A DNA stretch of 31,612 nucleotides, taken from Actinomycetota bacterium. Lineage in GTDB: Bacteria; Actinomycetota; Actinomycetes; Streptosporangiales; Streptosporangiaceae. Under the pieces are notes generated by a model. That model searched no databases. It had not been told where the DNA came from and worked only from the letters and a program-made list of their open reading frames with translations. The position numbers were made by a program, and so were the translations under genes. The stretch spans positions 443-32,054 of the forward strand of contig PLIQ01000560.1 in the NCBI GenBank assembly GCA_003140115.1, in the 5' to 3' direction. Positions 1-5,991 of this stretch are shown in pieces (within the stretch, counting starts at the first letter, position 1; each line of letters opens with the position of its first letter).

Positions 1-734
1 GAGCCGCCGACGATCGGCAGCGGCCCGGTGACCACCACCGCGCCGGTGGCGGGCAGCCGGTCCAGGTTCCGCAACTGGGTGAGGCCGTACTTGCCCGCGC
101 CGAGCAGCGCCGAATGGCACGGGAAGGGCGGGTTGAAGGAGTGCGCGGTACCGGCGTCGGTGCCGACGGTCTCCACCCCGAGCCCGATGACCGGTGCCTC
201 CTCGGCCAGCCAGGTCGCGCACGAGATGCTGATCCCGGGCGTGTGCGGGCCGGTCTCGTTGGCGTTGAGGAACGCCTCCTGGTCGTGGGAGCGGGCGTCC
301 CACCCGGTCCGGTACAGCAGCCAGCCGCCCTCGGGCAGCGGGCCGTGCCCGGCCTCCCACTGCTTGATGTGGTCGATCTCCAGCAGGAAGTCAGGATCGG
401 CGGCGGCCTGGGCGCTGAAGTCGAGCACGGCCGCGGGAGCGATCAGCCGGGGCACGGGGACCTGCGCCACGTCCTGGCCGTCCTTTCCCGTCACCCAGTG
501 AACCGGTGCGTCGAAGTGGGTGCCGGTGTGCTCGCCGGTCACGATGTCGTTCCAGTACCAGGCCGGTCCGCGCTCGTCGTAGCGGCTGATCTCGGTCAGC
601 GCGAACCGGGCCGTGTTACCGAACGGCCCGGGTAGCTGAATGATCGGCGTGCTCGCCGACAGCGGGGCGGTCAGGTCGATCACCTCCACCGAGCCGTCAC
701 GGAGGGCGTCGGTCAGGGCTTGCAGGACGGACAT
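1..734 (-). CDS. Cyclase-family metal-dependent amidohydrolase (kynurenine formamidase-like), C-terminus cut by window edge
   Basis: Reading the minus strand from the ATG at 734 gives 244 complete codons and then runs off the window. Residues 69-79 read HTGTHFDAPVH, the HxGTHxDxPxH metal-binding signature of the cyclase family, which includes bacterial kynurenine formamidase and isatin hydrolase. These enzymes use a divalent metal to hydrolyse cyclic or aryl amides. A ribosome binding site (GAAGGAG) sits 4 nt before the ATG. The family is usually 250-330 residues, so little or moderate sequence is missing. The gene diverges from an alpha/beta-hydrolase gene across an 88-bp interval holding a 13-bp palindrome, so the two may be co-controlled. 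Family assignment is firm. The substrate is unknown: no other kynurenine-pathway gene is visible. Confidence 0.85.
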   Translation of the reverse strand, partial: MSVLQALTDALRDGSVEVIDLTAPLSASTPIIQLPGPFGNTARFALTEISRYDERGPAWYWNDIVTGEHTGTHFDAPVHWVTGKDGQDVAQVPVPRLIAPAAVLDFSAQAAADPDFLLEIDHIKQWEAGHGPLPEGGWLLYRTGWDARSHDQEAFLNANETGPHTPGISISCATWLAEEAPVIGLGVETVGTDAGTAHSFNPPFPCHSALLGAGKYGLTQLRNLDRLPATGAVVVTGPLPIVGG

Positions 735-754
735 GGTGCTCCTTCGTTCACTGG

Positions 755-767
755 GCTACCGGGTAGC
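755..767. promoter_or_regulatory. Perfect 6-1-6 inverted repeat, candidate operator
   Basis: GCTACCGGGTAGC is a perfect palindrome with a single central base. It lies in the 88-bp interval between the divergent cyclase and hydrolase genes, where a regulator of both could bind. The role is inferred from position and symmetry only. Confidence 0.4.
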
Positions 768-800
768 TTTCCCCATCGGAGCCGCCGTCCGCTAGTCCTG

Positions 801-806
801 TAACCT
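801..806 (+). promoter_or_regulatory. Candidate -10 box for the alpha/beta-hydrolase gene
   Basis: TAACCT fits the actinobacterial TAnnnT -10 pattern and lies 16 nt before the ATG at 823, predicting a start site near 813. No convincing -35 hexamer is visible. Confidence 0.35.
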
Positions 807-822
807 GAGTGTGGGGTGAAGC

Positions 823-1674
823 ATGACCAAGCCGGTTATAACGGCAACGACCCTGGTTACGGAGGACGGCGTGCCGATTGACGCCGTCCACCTGCCCGGC
901 CCGAAGGACCTCGCGATCATCATCGCGCACGGGTTCACGCTGTCCTGGCAGCGCCCTCGGGTCTGGCGGATAGCCAACCGGTTCAACCTGACGGCCGGCG
1001 TCATCACCTTCGACTTCCGCGGCCATGGCCGTTCCGGCGGGCTGTCCACCCTCGGTGACCTGGAGATCAAGGACCTGGACGTGGCCGTCGGCTACGCGCG
1101 CGAGCTGGGCTACCAGCGGATCGCCGCGGTCGGCTTCTCGATGGGCTCGTCGGTGGTACTCCGGTACGCCGGCCTGATCGGCGGAGTCGACGCGGTGGTG
1201 TCGATCAGCGGCCCGGGCCGGTGGTACTACCGGGGCACCGAACGGATGCGGCGCGTACACCTGGCCGTCGAGCACCGGCTCGGCCGGTTCGTCACCCGGC
1301 GCTGGCTGAAGACGCGGATCAGCCCAGAGGGCTGGAACCCGGTCCCGGTCCCGCCGGCCGAGGCGGCGGCGAGGATCGCGCCGGTCCCGCTGCTGATCGT
1401 GCACGGCGACCAGGACCCGTACTTCCCGCCCGAGCACGCGCGCCAGCTCTACCTGGCGGCCCGGGAGCCCAAGGAGCTCTGGCTCCTGCCCGGAATGGGC
1501 CACGCCGAGGCCGACTGCAGCCCGGAACTCATCGACCGCATCGCCCGCTGGCTCGAACACGCCACCCGCGCCCCCGCCGCCGCCCCAGACGACGCCGCCC
1601 TGCCCGCCGCTCGGCCTGCCACCGGCCACCCCGAACCGCATCCCAGCACCTCCGAGCGTGTCCCGTGTCGATGA
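823..1674 (+). CDS. Alpha/beta-hydrolase fold protein (esterase/acyl hydrolase-like)
   Basis: This 283-residue protein has the alpha/beta-hydrolase landmarks. HGF at 36-38 supplies the oxyanion hole. The nucleophile elbow is GFSMG with Ser106. The acid residue is probably Asp198 in VHGDQDPYF, and the catalytic His is His227 in GMGHAE. DFRGHGRSGG at 64-73 is typical of the family. The last 35 or so residues are a Pro/Ala-rich, probably disordered tail. The ribosome binding site before the ATG (GGGGTGA) is modest. The gene diverges from the cyclase-family gene, and both encode hydrolases, so they could act in one pathway. No signal peptide or membrane anchor is visible, so the protein is probably cytoplasmic. 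The substrate cannot be predicted. Confidence 0.85.
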   Translation: MTKPVITATTLVTEDGVPIDAVHLPGPKDLAIIIAHGFTLSWQRPRVWRIANRFNLTAGVITFDFRGHGRSGGLSTLGDLEIKDLDVAVGYARELGYQRIAAVGFSMGSSVVLRYAGLIGGVDAVVSISGPGRWYYRGTERMRRVHLAVEHRLGRFVTRRWLKTRISPEGWNPVPVPPAEAAARIAPVPLLIVHGDQDPYFPPEHARQLYLAAREPKELWLLPGMGHAEADCSPELIDRIARWLEHATRAPAAAPDDAALPAARPATGHPEPHPSTSERVPCR

Positions 1675-1680
1675 CGCAAC

Positions 1681-1700
1681 GTACCTGCTCTTCCTGGTAC
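1681..1700. terminator. Weak hairpin between convergent genes
   Basis: GTACC (1681-1685) pairs with GGTAC (1696-1700) around a 10-nt loop, in the short gap between the stop codons of two converging genes. The stem is short and has no T-run, so the terminator role is tentative. Confidence 0.25.
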
Positions 1701-1724
1701 GAGGTGACATCGACCCGCATTGCA

Positions 1725-2363
1725 TCAGGCGCGGCCGGGCTCGGAGTGGATGACGACCCAGATCGCGTGCACCGGCTCACCGGTCTTGTTCAGGTACTCG
1801 TGCGGTGTGGAGGAGTCGAAGGCGATCGAGTCGCCCGCGCTGAGCTCGTAGCTCTCGAAGCCCACGTTGGCCTGCAGCGTACCGCTGATGACCAGGCCGT
1901 ACTCGCGACCGTCGTGTCGTAGCGGGCGGCGCTCGTCGGTCGAGTGGCCGCCGGGGGAGTAGATCACCTCGAGAAAGTCGGTCATGGCGTCCGCGCCCGG
2001 TGTGAGCCGCTCCCAGCGCACGCCGCTGGCCAGGTCGATGATGTTCCGCGCGCCGGCCCGCTGGACGATGCCCGGCCCGGACTCTGGCTCCCGGGCCGCC
2101 GGCTCGCTAGCCGGCTCACTAACCGGGGCCGGCCGCCGCAGCTCCGCGCCGAACAGCAGGTGGTCCAGCGAGCTGTCCAGCTCGGTGGCCAGCGAGTACA
2201 GGACGCCCACGGAAGGTACCGAGACTCCCCGCTCGATCTGCGAGATGAGGCTGGCCGAACAGCCGATCCGGCGCGCCAGCTCACGCACGGACAACTGCCG
2301 TTCATCGCGGGCCAGGCGCAGCCGGGGCCCGAGCCCCGTCTCCGGATCGAAGCCAGCCGACAT
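1725..2363 (-). CDS. XRE-family transcriptional regulator with C-terminal cupin domain
   Basis: The 212-residue protein has a Cro/CI-type helix-turn-helix at about residues 12-68 (LSVRELARRIG, then SLISQIERG), a Pro/Glu-rich linker at 78-97, and a cupin domain at about 125-205 with EYGLVISGTL and a late His in STPHEY. This is the usual build of small-molecule-sensing regulators of catabolic genes. The first in-frame ATG is at 2459, but I chose the ATG at 2363: the helix-turn-helix begins soon after it, and a -10 box lies 6 nt upstream, which suggests a leaderless message. The gene diverges from the M24/E1 operon, so it is the obvious candidate controller of that operon and of itself. The ligand is unknown. 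Confidence 0.85.
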   Translation of the reverse strand: MSAGFDPETGLGPRLRLARDERQLSVRELARRIGCSASLISQIERGVSVPSVGVLYSLATELDSSLDHLLFGAELRRPAPVSEPASEPAAREPESGPGIVQRAGARNIIDLASGVRWERLTPGADAMTDFLEVIYSPGGHSTDERRPLRHDGREYGLVISGTLQANVGFESYELSAGDSIAFDSSTPHEYLNKTGEPVHAIWVVIHSEPGRA

Positions 2364-2364
2364 G

Positions 2365-2378
2365 GTGTAAACGTACAC
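2365..2378. promoter_or_regulatory. Palindrome over the regulator's own promoter (candidate autoregulatory operator)
   Basis: GTGTAAACGTACAC has 5-bp inverted arms (GTGTA/TACAC) around AACG. It covers the whole predicted -10 box of the XRE-cupin gene and starts 2 bp from its start codon. A protein bound here would block transcription, so it is a plausible autorepression site. Confidence 0.45.
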
Positions 2379-2397
2379 TGCACGCTGCTTACCGCAA
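2370..2397 (-). promoter_or_regulatory. Predicted promoter of the XRE-cupin gene
   Basis: On the minus strand, TTGCGG (2392-2397) and TACGTT (2370-2375) are 16 bp apart. The -10 box ends 6 nt before the ATG at 2363, so the transcript should begin at or next to the start codon. No Shine-Dalgarno sequence is visible, as expected for a leaderless message. Confidence 0.45.
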
Positions 2398-2400
2398 ACC

Positions 2401-2429
2401 TTGACAGTCCCACTGCACGCGCATTGGAT
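2401..2429 (+). promoter_or_regulatory. Predicted promoter of the M24/E1 catabolic operon
   Basis: TTGACA (2401-2406) is a perfect -35 hexamer. After a 17-bp spacer, TTGGAT (2424-2429) is a weak -10. The predicted start site, near 2436, falls at the first unit of the 13-bp tandem repeat. A weak -10 with a strong -35 is compatible with regulated expression. Confidence 0.4.
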
Positions 2430-2434
2430 GGTTG

Positions 2435-2486
2435 GTGTACGAGCACCGTGCACGAGCACCGTGCACGAGCACCGTCACGAGCAGCG
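2435..2486. repeat. 13-bp tandem repeat (3 units plus a degenerate fourth) at the operon start site
   Basis: Units begin at 2435, 2448 and 2461. The second and third are both GTGCACGAGCACC; the first differs at one base (GTGTACGAGCACC). A decayed fourth copy follows. Each unit holds the inverted half-sites GTGC and GCAC around ACGA. The array lies between the predicted promoter and the ribosome binding site of the M24 gene. It looks like a multi-site operator for the divergent XRE-cupin regulator, or a structured 5' leader. Confidence 0.6.
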
Positions 2487-2505
2487 GACGAGCACAGGAG
2501 CTTCC

Positions 2506-3756
2506 ATGGCCGTACCTGCACTTCCCCTTGCCCCCTCGCCCGGCCGGATGTATGTCGACTTCGAGGAGAGGCTCGACTTCGGCCGTCTGCGGGCCCATCG
2601 GCTGGACCGCGCCCGACAAGCCATGGAAAATGCCGGGCTGGGCGCGTTGCTGGTCTTCGACAACAACAACATCAGGTACCTGACTGGTGTCGCCATCGGC
2701 GAGTGGACCCGGGACAAGCTGTGCCGGTACGCGCTGTACACCCGCACCGGCGAGCTGGTGCTGTGGGACTTCGGCTCGGCGGCGGTCCACCACCGGATGT
2801 ACTGCCCGTGGCTGAAGCCGGAGAACTGCATCGCCTCCTACACCACCATGCGCGGCGCGGCCCCGCCCGCCTCCGGGCTCACCCAAAAGCAGGTGGCCGA
2901 GATCAAGGACCGGCTGGCCGGGGCCGGCATTACCAACGAGCCCATCGGCGTGGACTGGGCCGAGGTCCCCACCTTCTTTGAGCTGCAGAAGCAGGGCCTG
3001 GACATCAGGGATGGCCAGCAGGTCATGCTGGACGCCCGGGAGATCAAGTCCCGGGACGAGATCACGCTGCTGGCCACCGCCGCGGCCATGGTCGACGGCA
3101 CCTACCAGGACATCGCGGACGCGCTGAAACCCGGTATCAGGGAGAACGAGATCGTCGCCCTCGCCAACAAGCGCCTGTACGAAATGGGCTCCGACGATGT
3201 GGAAAGCATCAACGCGGTGTCCGGCGAGCGGTGCAACCCGCATCCGCACAACTTCTCCGACCGCATGATCCGGCCCGGCGAGCAGGCCTTCTTCGACATC
3301 ATGCACTCCTATAACGGCTACCGGACCTGCTACTACCGCTGCTTCGCGGTGGGCTGGGCCACCGAGCCGCAAAAAGACGCATACAAAAGAGCCCGCGAGT
3401 GGATCGACGTCGCCATCGACATGATCAAGCCCGGTGTGTCCACAGACCAGATCGCCAGGCTGTGGCCGACCGCGGAAGAGATCGGGCTCGCCGACGAGAA
3501 GACCGCCTTCGGCCTGGAGTTCGGGCACGGGCTCGGGCTGGCCCTGCACGAACGGCCCATCATCTCCCGGCTTACCTCGCTCGACGCGCCGCTGGAGATT
3601 AAGGAAGGCATGGTGTTCGCGCTGGAGACCTACTGCCCGGCGACCGACGGGCGGTCCGCGGCCCGGATCGAGGAAGAAGTGGTGGTCGGCCCGAGCGGGG
3701 TCGACATCTTGACCAAGTTCCCGGCCCAGGACCTCTACGTCACCAATCCCTACTAG
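2506..3756 (+). CDS. M24-family (creatinase/prolidase fold) metalloenzyme-like protein with one altered metal ligand
   Basis: The 416-residue protein has a creatinase-type N-terminal domain (to about 175) and a C-terminal 'pita-bread' domain. The ATG at 2506 follows AGGAG at 2496-2500. Expected metal ligands are Asp264 in FFDIMHSY, His341 in EFGHGLGL, Glu374 in FALETY and Glu389 in ARIEEE. The second Asp, normally 11 residues after the first within GYxxD, is Cys275 in GYRTCYYR. M24 members hydrolyse peptide bonds beside proline or other C-N bonds; creatinase does so without metal. Being first in an operon with E1 subunits and an aldehyde dehydrogenase argues for a role in breaking down a small molecule rather than general peptide turnover. 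It is followed 9 nt later by the E1 alpha gene. Fold is certain, reaction unknown. Confidence 0.85.
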   Translation: MAVPALPLAPSPGRMYVDFEERLDFGRLRAHRLDRARQAMENAGLGALLVFDNNNIRYLTGVAIGEWTRDKLCRYALYTRTGELVLWDFGSAAVHHRMYCPWLKPENCIASYTTMRGAAPPASGLTQKQVAEIKDRLAGAGITNEPIGVDWAEVPTFFELQKQGLDIRDGQQVMLDAREIKSRDEITLLATAAAMVDGTYQDIADALKPGIRENEIVALANKRLYEMGSDDVESINAVSGERCNPHPHNFSDRMIRPGEQAFFDIMHSYNGYRTCYYRCFAVGWATEPQKDAYKRAREWIDVAIDMIKPGVSTDQIARLWPTAEEIGLADEKTAFGLEFGHGLGLALHERPIISRLTSLDAPLEIKEGMVFALETYCPATDGRSAARIEEEVVVGPSGVDILTKFPAQDLYVTNPY

Positions 3757-3765
3757 GGGAAGCCA

Positions 3766-4752
3766 GTGCCACAAATACCTGAACAAACCGCGCTCGAGAT
3801 GTACCGGAAGATGACCGAGCTCCGGCAGTTCGAGAAGCGCGCGTACGACCTGTTCCTGCAGAACCTGGTCAAGGGGACGACGCACCTGGGCACCGGCCAG
3901 GAGGCGGTCGCAGCCGGCGTGTCGCAGGCGATGAACGACGACGACTACATGTTCACCACCTACCGCGGCCACAACCACGTGCTGGCCCGCGGCACGCCGA
4001 TGACCCCGGTGATGGCCGAGCTGCTGGGCCGGGAGAACGGCCTCATGCACGGCAAGGGCGGCTCGATGCACCTGCTGGACGTCTCCCGCGGCATCCTCGG
4101 CGCCTACGCGATCATCGGCGCCCAGCTCGTCATCGCCAACGGCTCCGCCTGGTCGGCCCTGTACCGCGGGACCAAGCAGGTCACGGTGGCCTTCCTGGGT
4201 GACGGCGCGACCAACATCGGCGCCTTCCACGAGGCGCTGAACCTGGCCGCGGTCTGGAAGCTGCCGGTCATCTTCGTCTGCGAGAACAACCAGTACATGG
4301 AGTACACGGCGATCGGCACGGTGACCGCCGTACCCCGGCCCGCCGCCGACCGTGCCGCCTCCTACGGGCTGGATCCGGTCGTGGTCGACGGTAACGACGT
4401 GGAGGCGGTCTACCGGACGGCACAGACCGCGATCGGCCGGGCCCGCGACGGCGGCGGCCCGTCGCTGATCGAGGCCATCACCTACCGGCACGGCGGTCAT
4501 TCCCGCGCCGACCCGGGCAAGTACCGGCCTGCCGAAGAGGTCAAGGAGTGGCTGGCCCGCGATCCGCTGCCCGCCTACCGTCAGGTCCTCATCGGCCGCG
4601 GCGTCGACGAGGCGACCCTGGACGCGATCGATAAGAACGCGCGGGACGCGGTGGACCGCGCCACCGAGGAGGCCAAGGCCGGACCCGAGCCCCGCCTCGA
4701 GCTGGCCGCCACCAACGTGTGGGCCGACGGCGGCCACGCCTGGAGGAACTAG
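3766..4752 (+). CDS. Thiamine-diphosphate-dependent 2-oxoacid (or acetoin) dehydrogenase E1, alpha subunit
   Basis: This 328-residue protein has the full E1-alpha pattern: TYRGHNHVLARG at 65-76, MHGKGGSMHL at 94-103, and the thiamine-diphosphate motif from GDG (145-147) to NN (174-175). RHGGHSRADPGKYR at 241-254 matches the conserved late loop. E1 decarboxylates a 2-oxoacid (or cleaves acetoin) and passes the acyl group to a lipoyl arm. It starts at GTG 3766 after AGGGGAA, 9 nt after the M24 stop, and ends directly against the lipoyl gene, so the genes are co-transcribed. Sequence alone does not separate pyruvate, branched-chain oxoacid and acetoin as substrates. The two E1 genes are split around the lipoyl gene, which is unusual. 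Confidence 0.9.
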   Translation: MPQIPEQTALEMYRKMTELRQFEKRAYDLFLQNLVKGTTHLGTGQEAVAAGVSQAMNDDDYMFTTYRGHNHVLARGTPMTPVMAELLGRENGLMHGKGGSMHLLDVSRGILGAYAIIGAQLVIANGSAWSALYRGTKQVTVAFLGDGATNIGAFHEALNLAAVWKLPVIFVCENNQYMEYTAIGTVTAVPRPAADRAASYGLDPVVVDGNDVEAVYRTAQTAIGRARDGGGPSLIEAITYRHGGHSRADPGKYRPAEEVKEWLARDPLPAYRQVLIGRGVDEATLDAIDKNARDAVDRATEEAKAGPEPRLELAATNVWADGGHAWRN

Positions 4753-4983
4753 ATGACCGACGTCGTCATGCCCCGGATGGGGGAGACCGTCGACGAGGGC
4801 ACCGTCAACGAGTGGTTCAAGCAGGTCGGTGACCCGGTCGCCGAGGGCGAGCCGCTGCTCGAGATCGGCACCGACAAGGTGGATACCGAGATACCCGCCC
4901 CCGTCACCGGCGTGCTGTCCGAGATCCGGGTGCAGCAAGGCGAGACCGTACCGGTCGCGACGGTCATCGCCGTCATTACCTGA
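4753..4983 (+). CDS. Stand-alone lipoyl-domain protein (mini-E2 without acyltransferase core)
   Basis: The 76-residue protein is a single lipoyl domain. MPRMGETVDEGTV opens it, and Lys42 in GTDKVDTEIPAP is the expected lipoylation site. A normal E2 continues with a subunit-binding domain and a catalytic acyltransferase of about 230 residues; here the frame stops with TGA right after the domain. The next gene begins 25 bp later with its own ribosome binding site, so this is not a broken E2 that resumes. It starts at the base after the E1-alpha stop. It probably accepts the acyl or reducing equivalents from the flanking E1 subunits. Where the group goes next is unclear: an E2/E3 encoded elsewhere may serve, or the domain may be a free carrier. 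Confidence 0.85.
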   Translation: MTDVVMPRMGETVDEGTVNEWFKQVGDPVAEGEPLLEIGTDKVDTEIPAPVTGVLSEIRVQQGETVPVATVIAVIT

Positions 4984-5007
4984 ATATCCTTACCGAACGG
5001 AGCCGTG

Positions 5008-5991
5008 GTGGCAGTTATCACTTACCGCGAGGCAGTGGCCCGGGGTATCGCGCAGGAGATGCGACGCGACCCCAACGTCGTGGTCCTCGGTGAGGACGTG
5101 GCGGCGGCCGGCGGGGTGTTCAAGACGACGGTCGGCCTGCTCGAGGAGTTCGGCCCGGAACGAGTGCGCGACACCCCGATCAGCGAGCAGGCCATCCTCG
5201 GGGCCACGATCGGCGCCGCGATGACCGGCCTGCGGCCGATCGCCGAGATCATGTTCAGCGATTTCTTCGCGGTCTGCTGGGACCTGATCGCCAACGAGAT
5301 GGCCAAGATCAGGTACATGTCCGACGGCCAGCTGGCGCTGCCGCTGGTCGTCCGCTGCGCCAACGGGGCCGGGGTACGGTTCGGCGCCCAGCACTCGCAG
5401 TCGGTGGAGAACTGGGCCATGGCCGTGCCGGGCCTGAAGGTCGTCGCCCCATCCACCCCGCGCGACGTCGTGGGGCTGCTCGCCGCGTCCATCCGGGACC
5501 CCGATCCAGTGGTGTTCTTCGAGCACAAGGGTCTGATGGCGAGTAAGGGCGAGGTGCCCGACGGCGAGGTGGTCGACGAACTGGGCCTGGCCACGGTGCT
5601 GCGGCAGGGCGGGGACGCGACGATCCTGGCCCTGGCCGCCATGGTCCCGCGGGCGATGACGGCCGCCGGGCAGCTATCCGCCGAGCACGGCATCGAGGTC
5701 ACGGTGGTCGACGTGCGGTCCCTGGTCCCGCTGGACACCCGGACGATCCTGGCCGAGGTGGCCAACACCGGCCGCCTGTTCACGGTCGAGGAGAACCCCC
5801 GGCTGTGCGGCTGGGGGGCGGAGATCGTCTCGATCGTCGCGGAGGAGGCGTACGGCGCGCTCACCGGTCCCCCGGTACGCATCACCACCCCTCATATCCC
5901 GCTGCCCGCCGCGGATAAGCTCGAGGACTACGTACTGCCCTCGGCGGACAGGATCACCGAGACCGTGCGCAAGTCTCTGGAGGAATGGTGA
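5008..5991 (+). CDS. Thiamine-diphosphate-dependent 2-oxoacid (or acetoin) dehydrogenase E1, beta subunit
   Basis: The protein, about 327 residues, has the E1-beta signatures: ITYREAVARGIAQEM at the start, VVLGEDVAAAGGVFK soon after, and RDTPISEQAILG. The beta subunit completes the thiamine-diphosphate site with the alpha subunit and carries the conserved Glu in the GED region. Two GTG codons (5005 and 5008) are possible starts. I prefer 5008 because GGAG at 4999-5002 is then 5 nt away. The gene is fourth in the operon and overlaps the start of the aldehyde dehydrogenase gene, which implies translational coupling. As with the alpha subunit, the exact oxoacid cannot be told from sequence. Confidence 0.9.
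   Translation: MAVITYREAVARGIAQEMRRDPNVVVLGEDVAAAGGVFKTTVGLLEEFGPERVRDTPISEQAILGATIGAAMTGLRPIAEIMFSDFFAVCWDLIANEMAKIRYMSDGQLALPLVVRCANGAGVRFGAQHSQSVENWAMAVPGLKVVAPSTPRDVVGLLAASIRDPDPVVFFEHKGLMASKGEVPDGEVVDELGLATVLRQGGDATILALAAMVPRAMTAAGQLSAEHGIEVTVVDVRSLVPLDTRTILAEVANTGRLFTVEENPRLCGWGAEIVSIVAEEAYGALTGPPVRITTPHIPLPAADKLEDYVLPSADRITETVRKSLEEW

Noticed and set aside
2435..2486. 13-bp tandem repeat as a CRISPR-like array
   Set aside because: The units are directly adjacent without spacers and are far too short. No cas gene is present.
2506..3756. M24 protein as the DMSP lyase DddP or ectoine hydrolase DoeA
   Set aside because: DddP has an Asp-x-Asp pair and another Asp at sites that are Met and Cys here. 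No ectoine-pathway genes or EnuR-type regulator are nearby.
2389..4938. Very long minus-strand open frame opposite the M24 and E1-alpha genes
   Set aside because: It is a codon-bias shadow of high-GC genes: the composition is rich in Gly, Val, His and Arg with no recognisable domain. The plus-strand genes have clear motifs.
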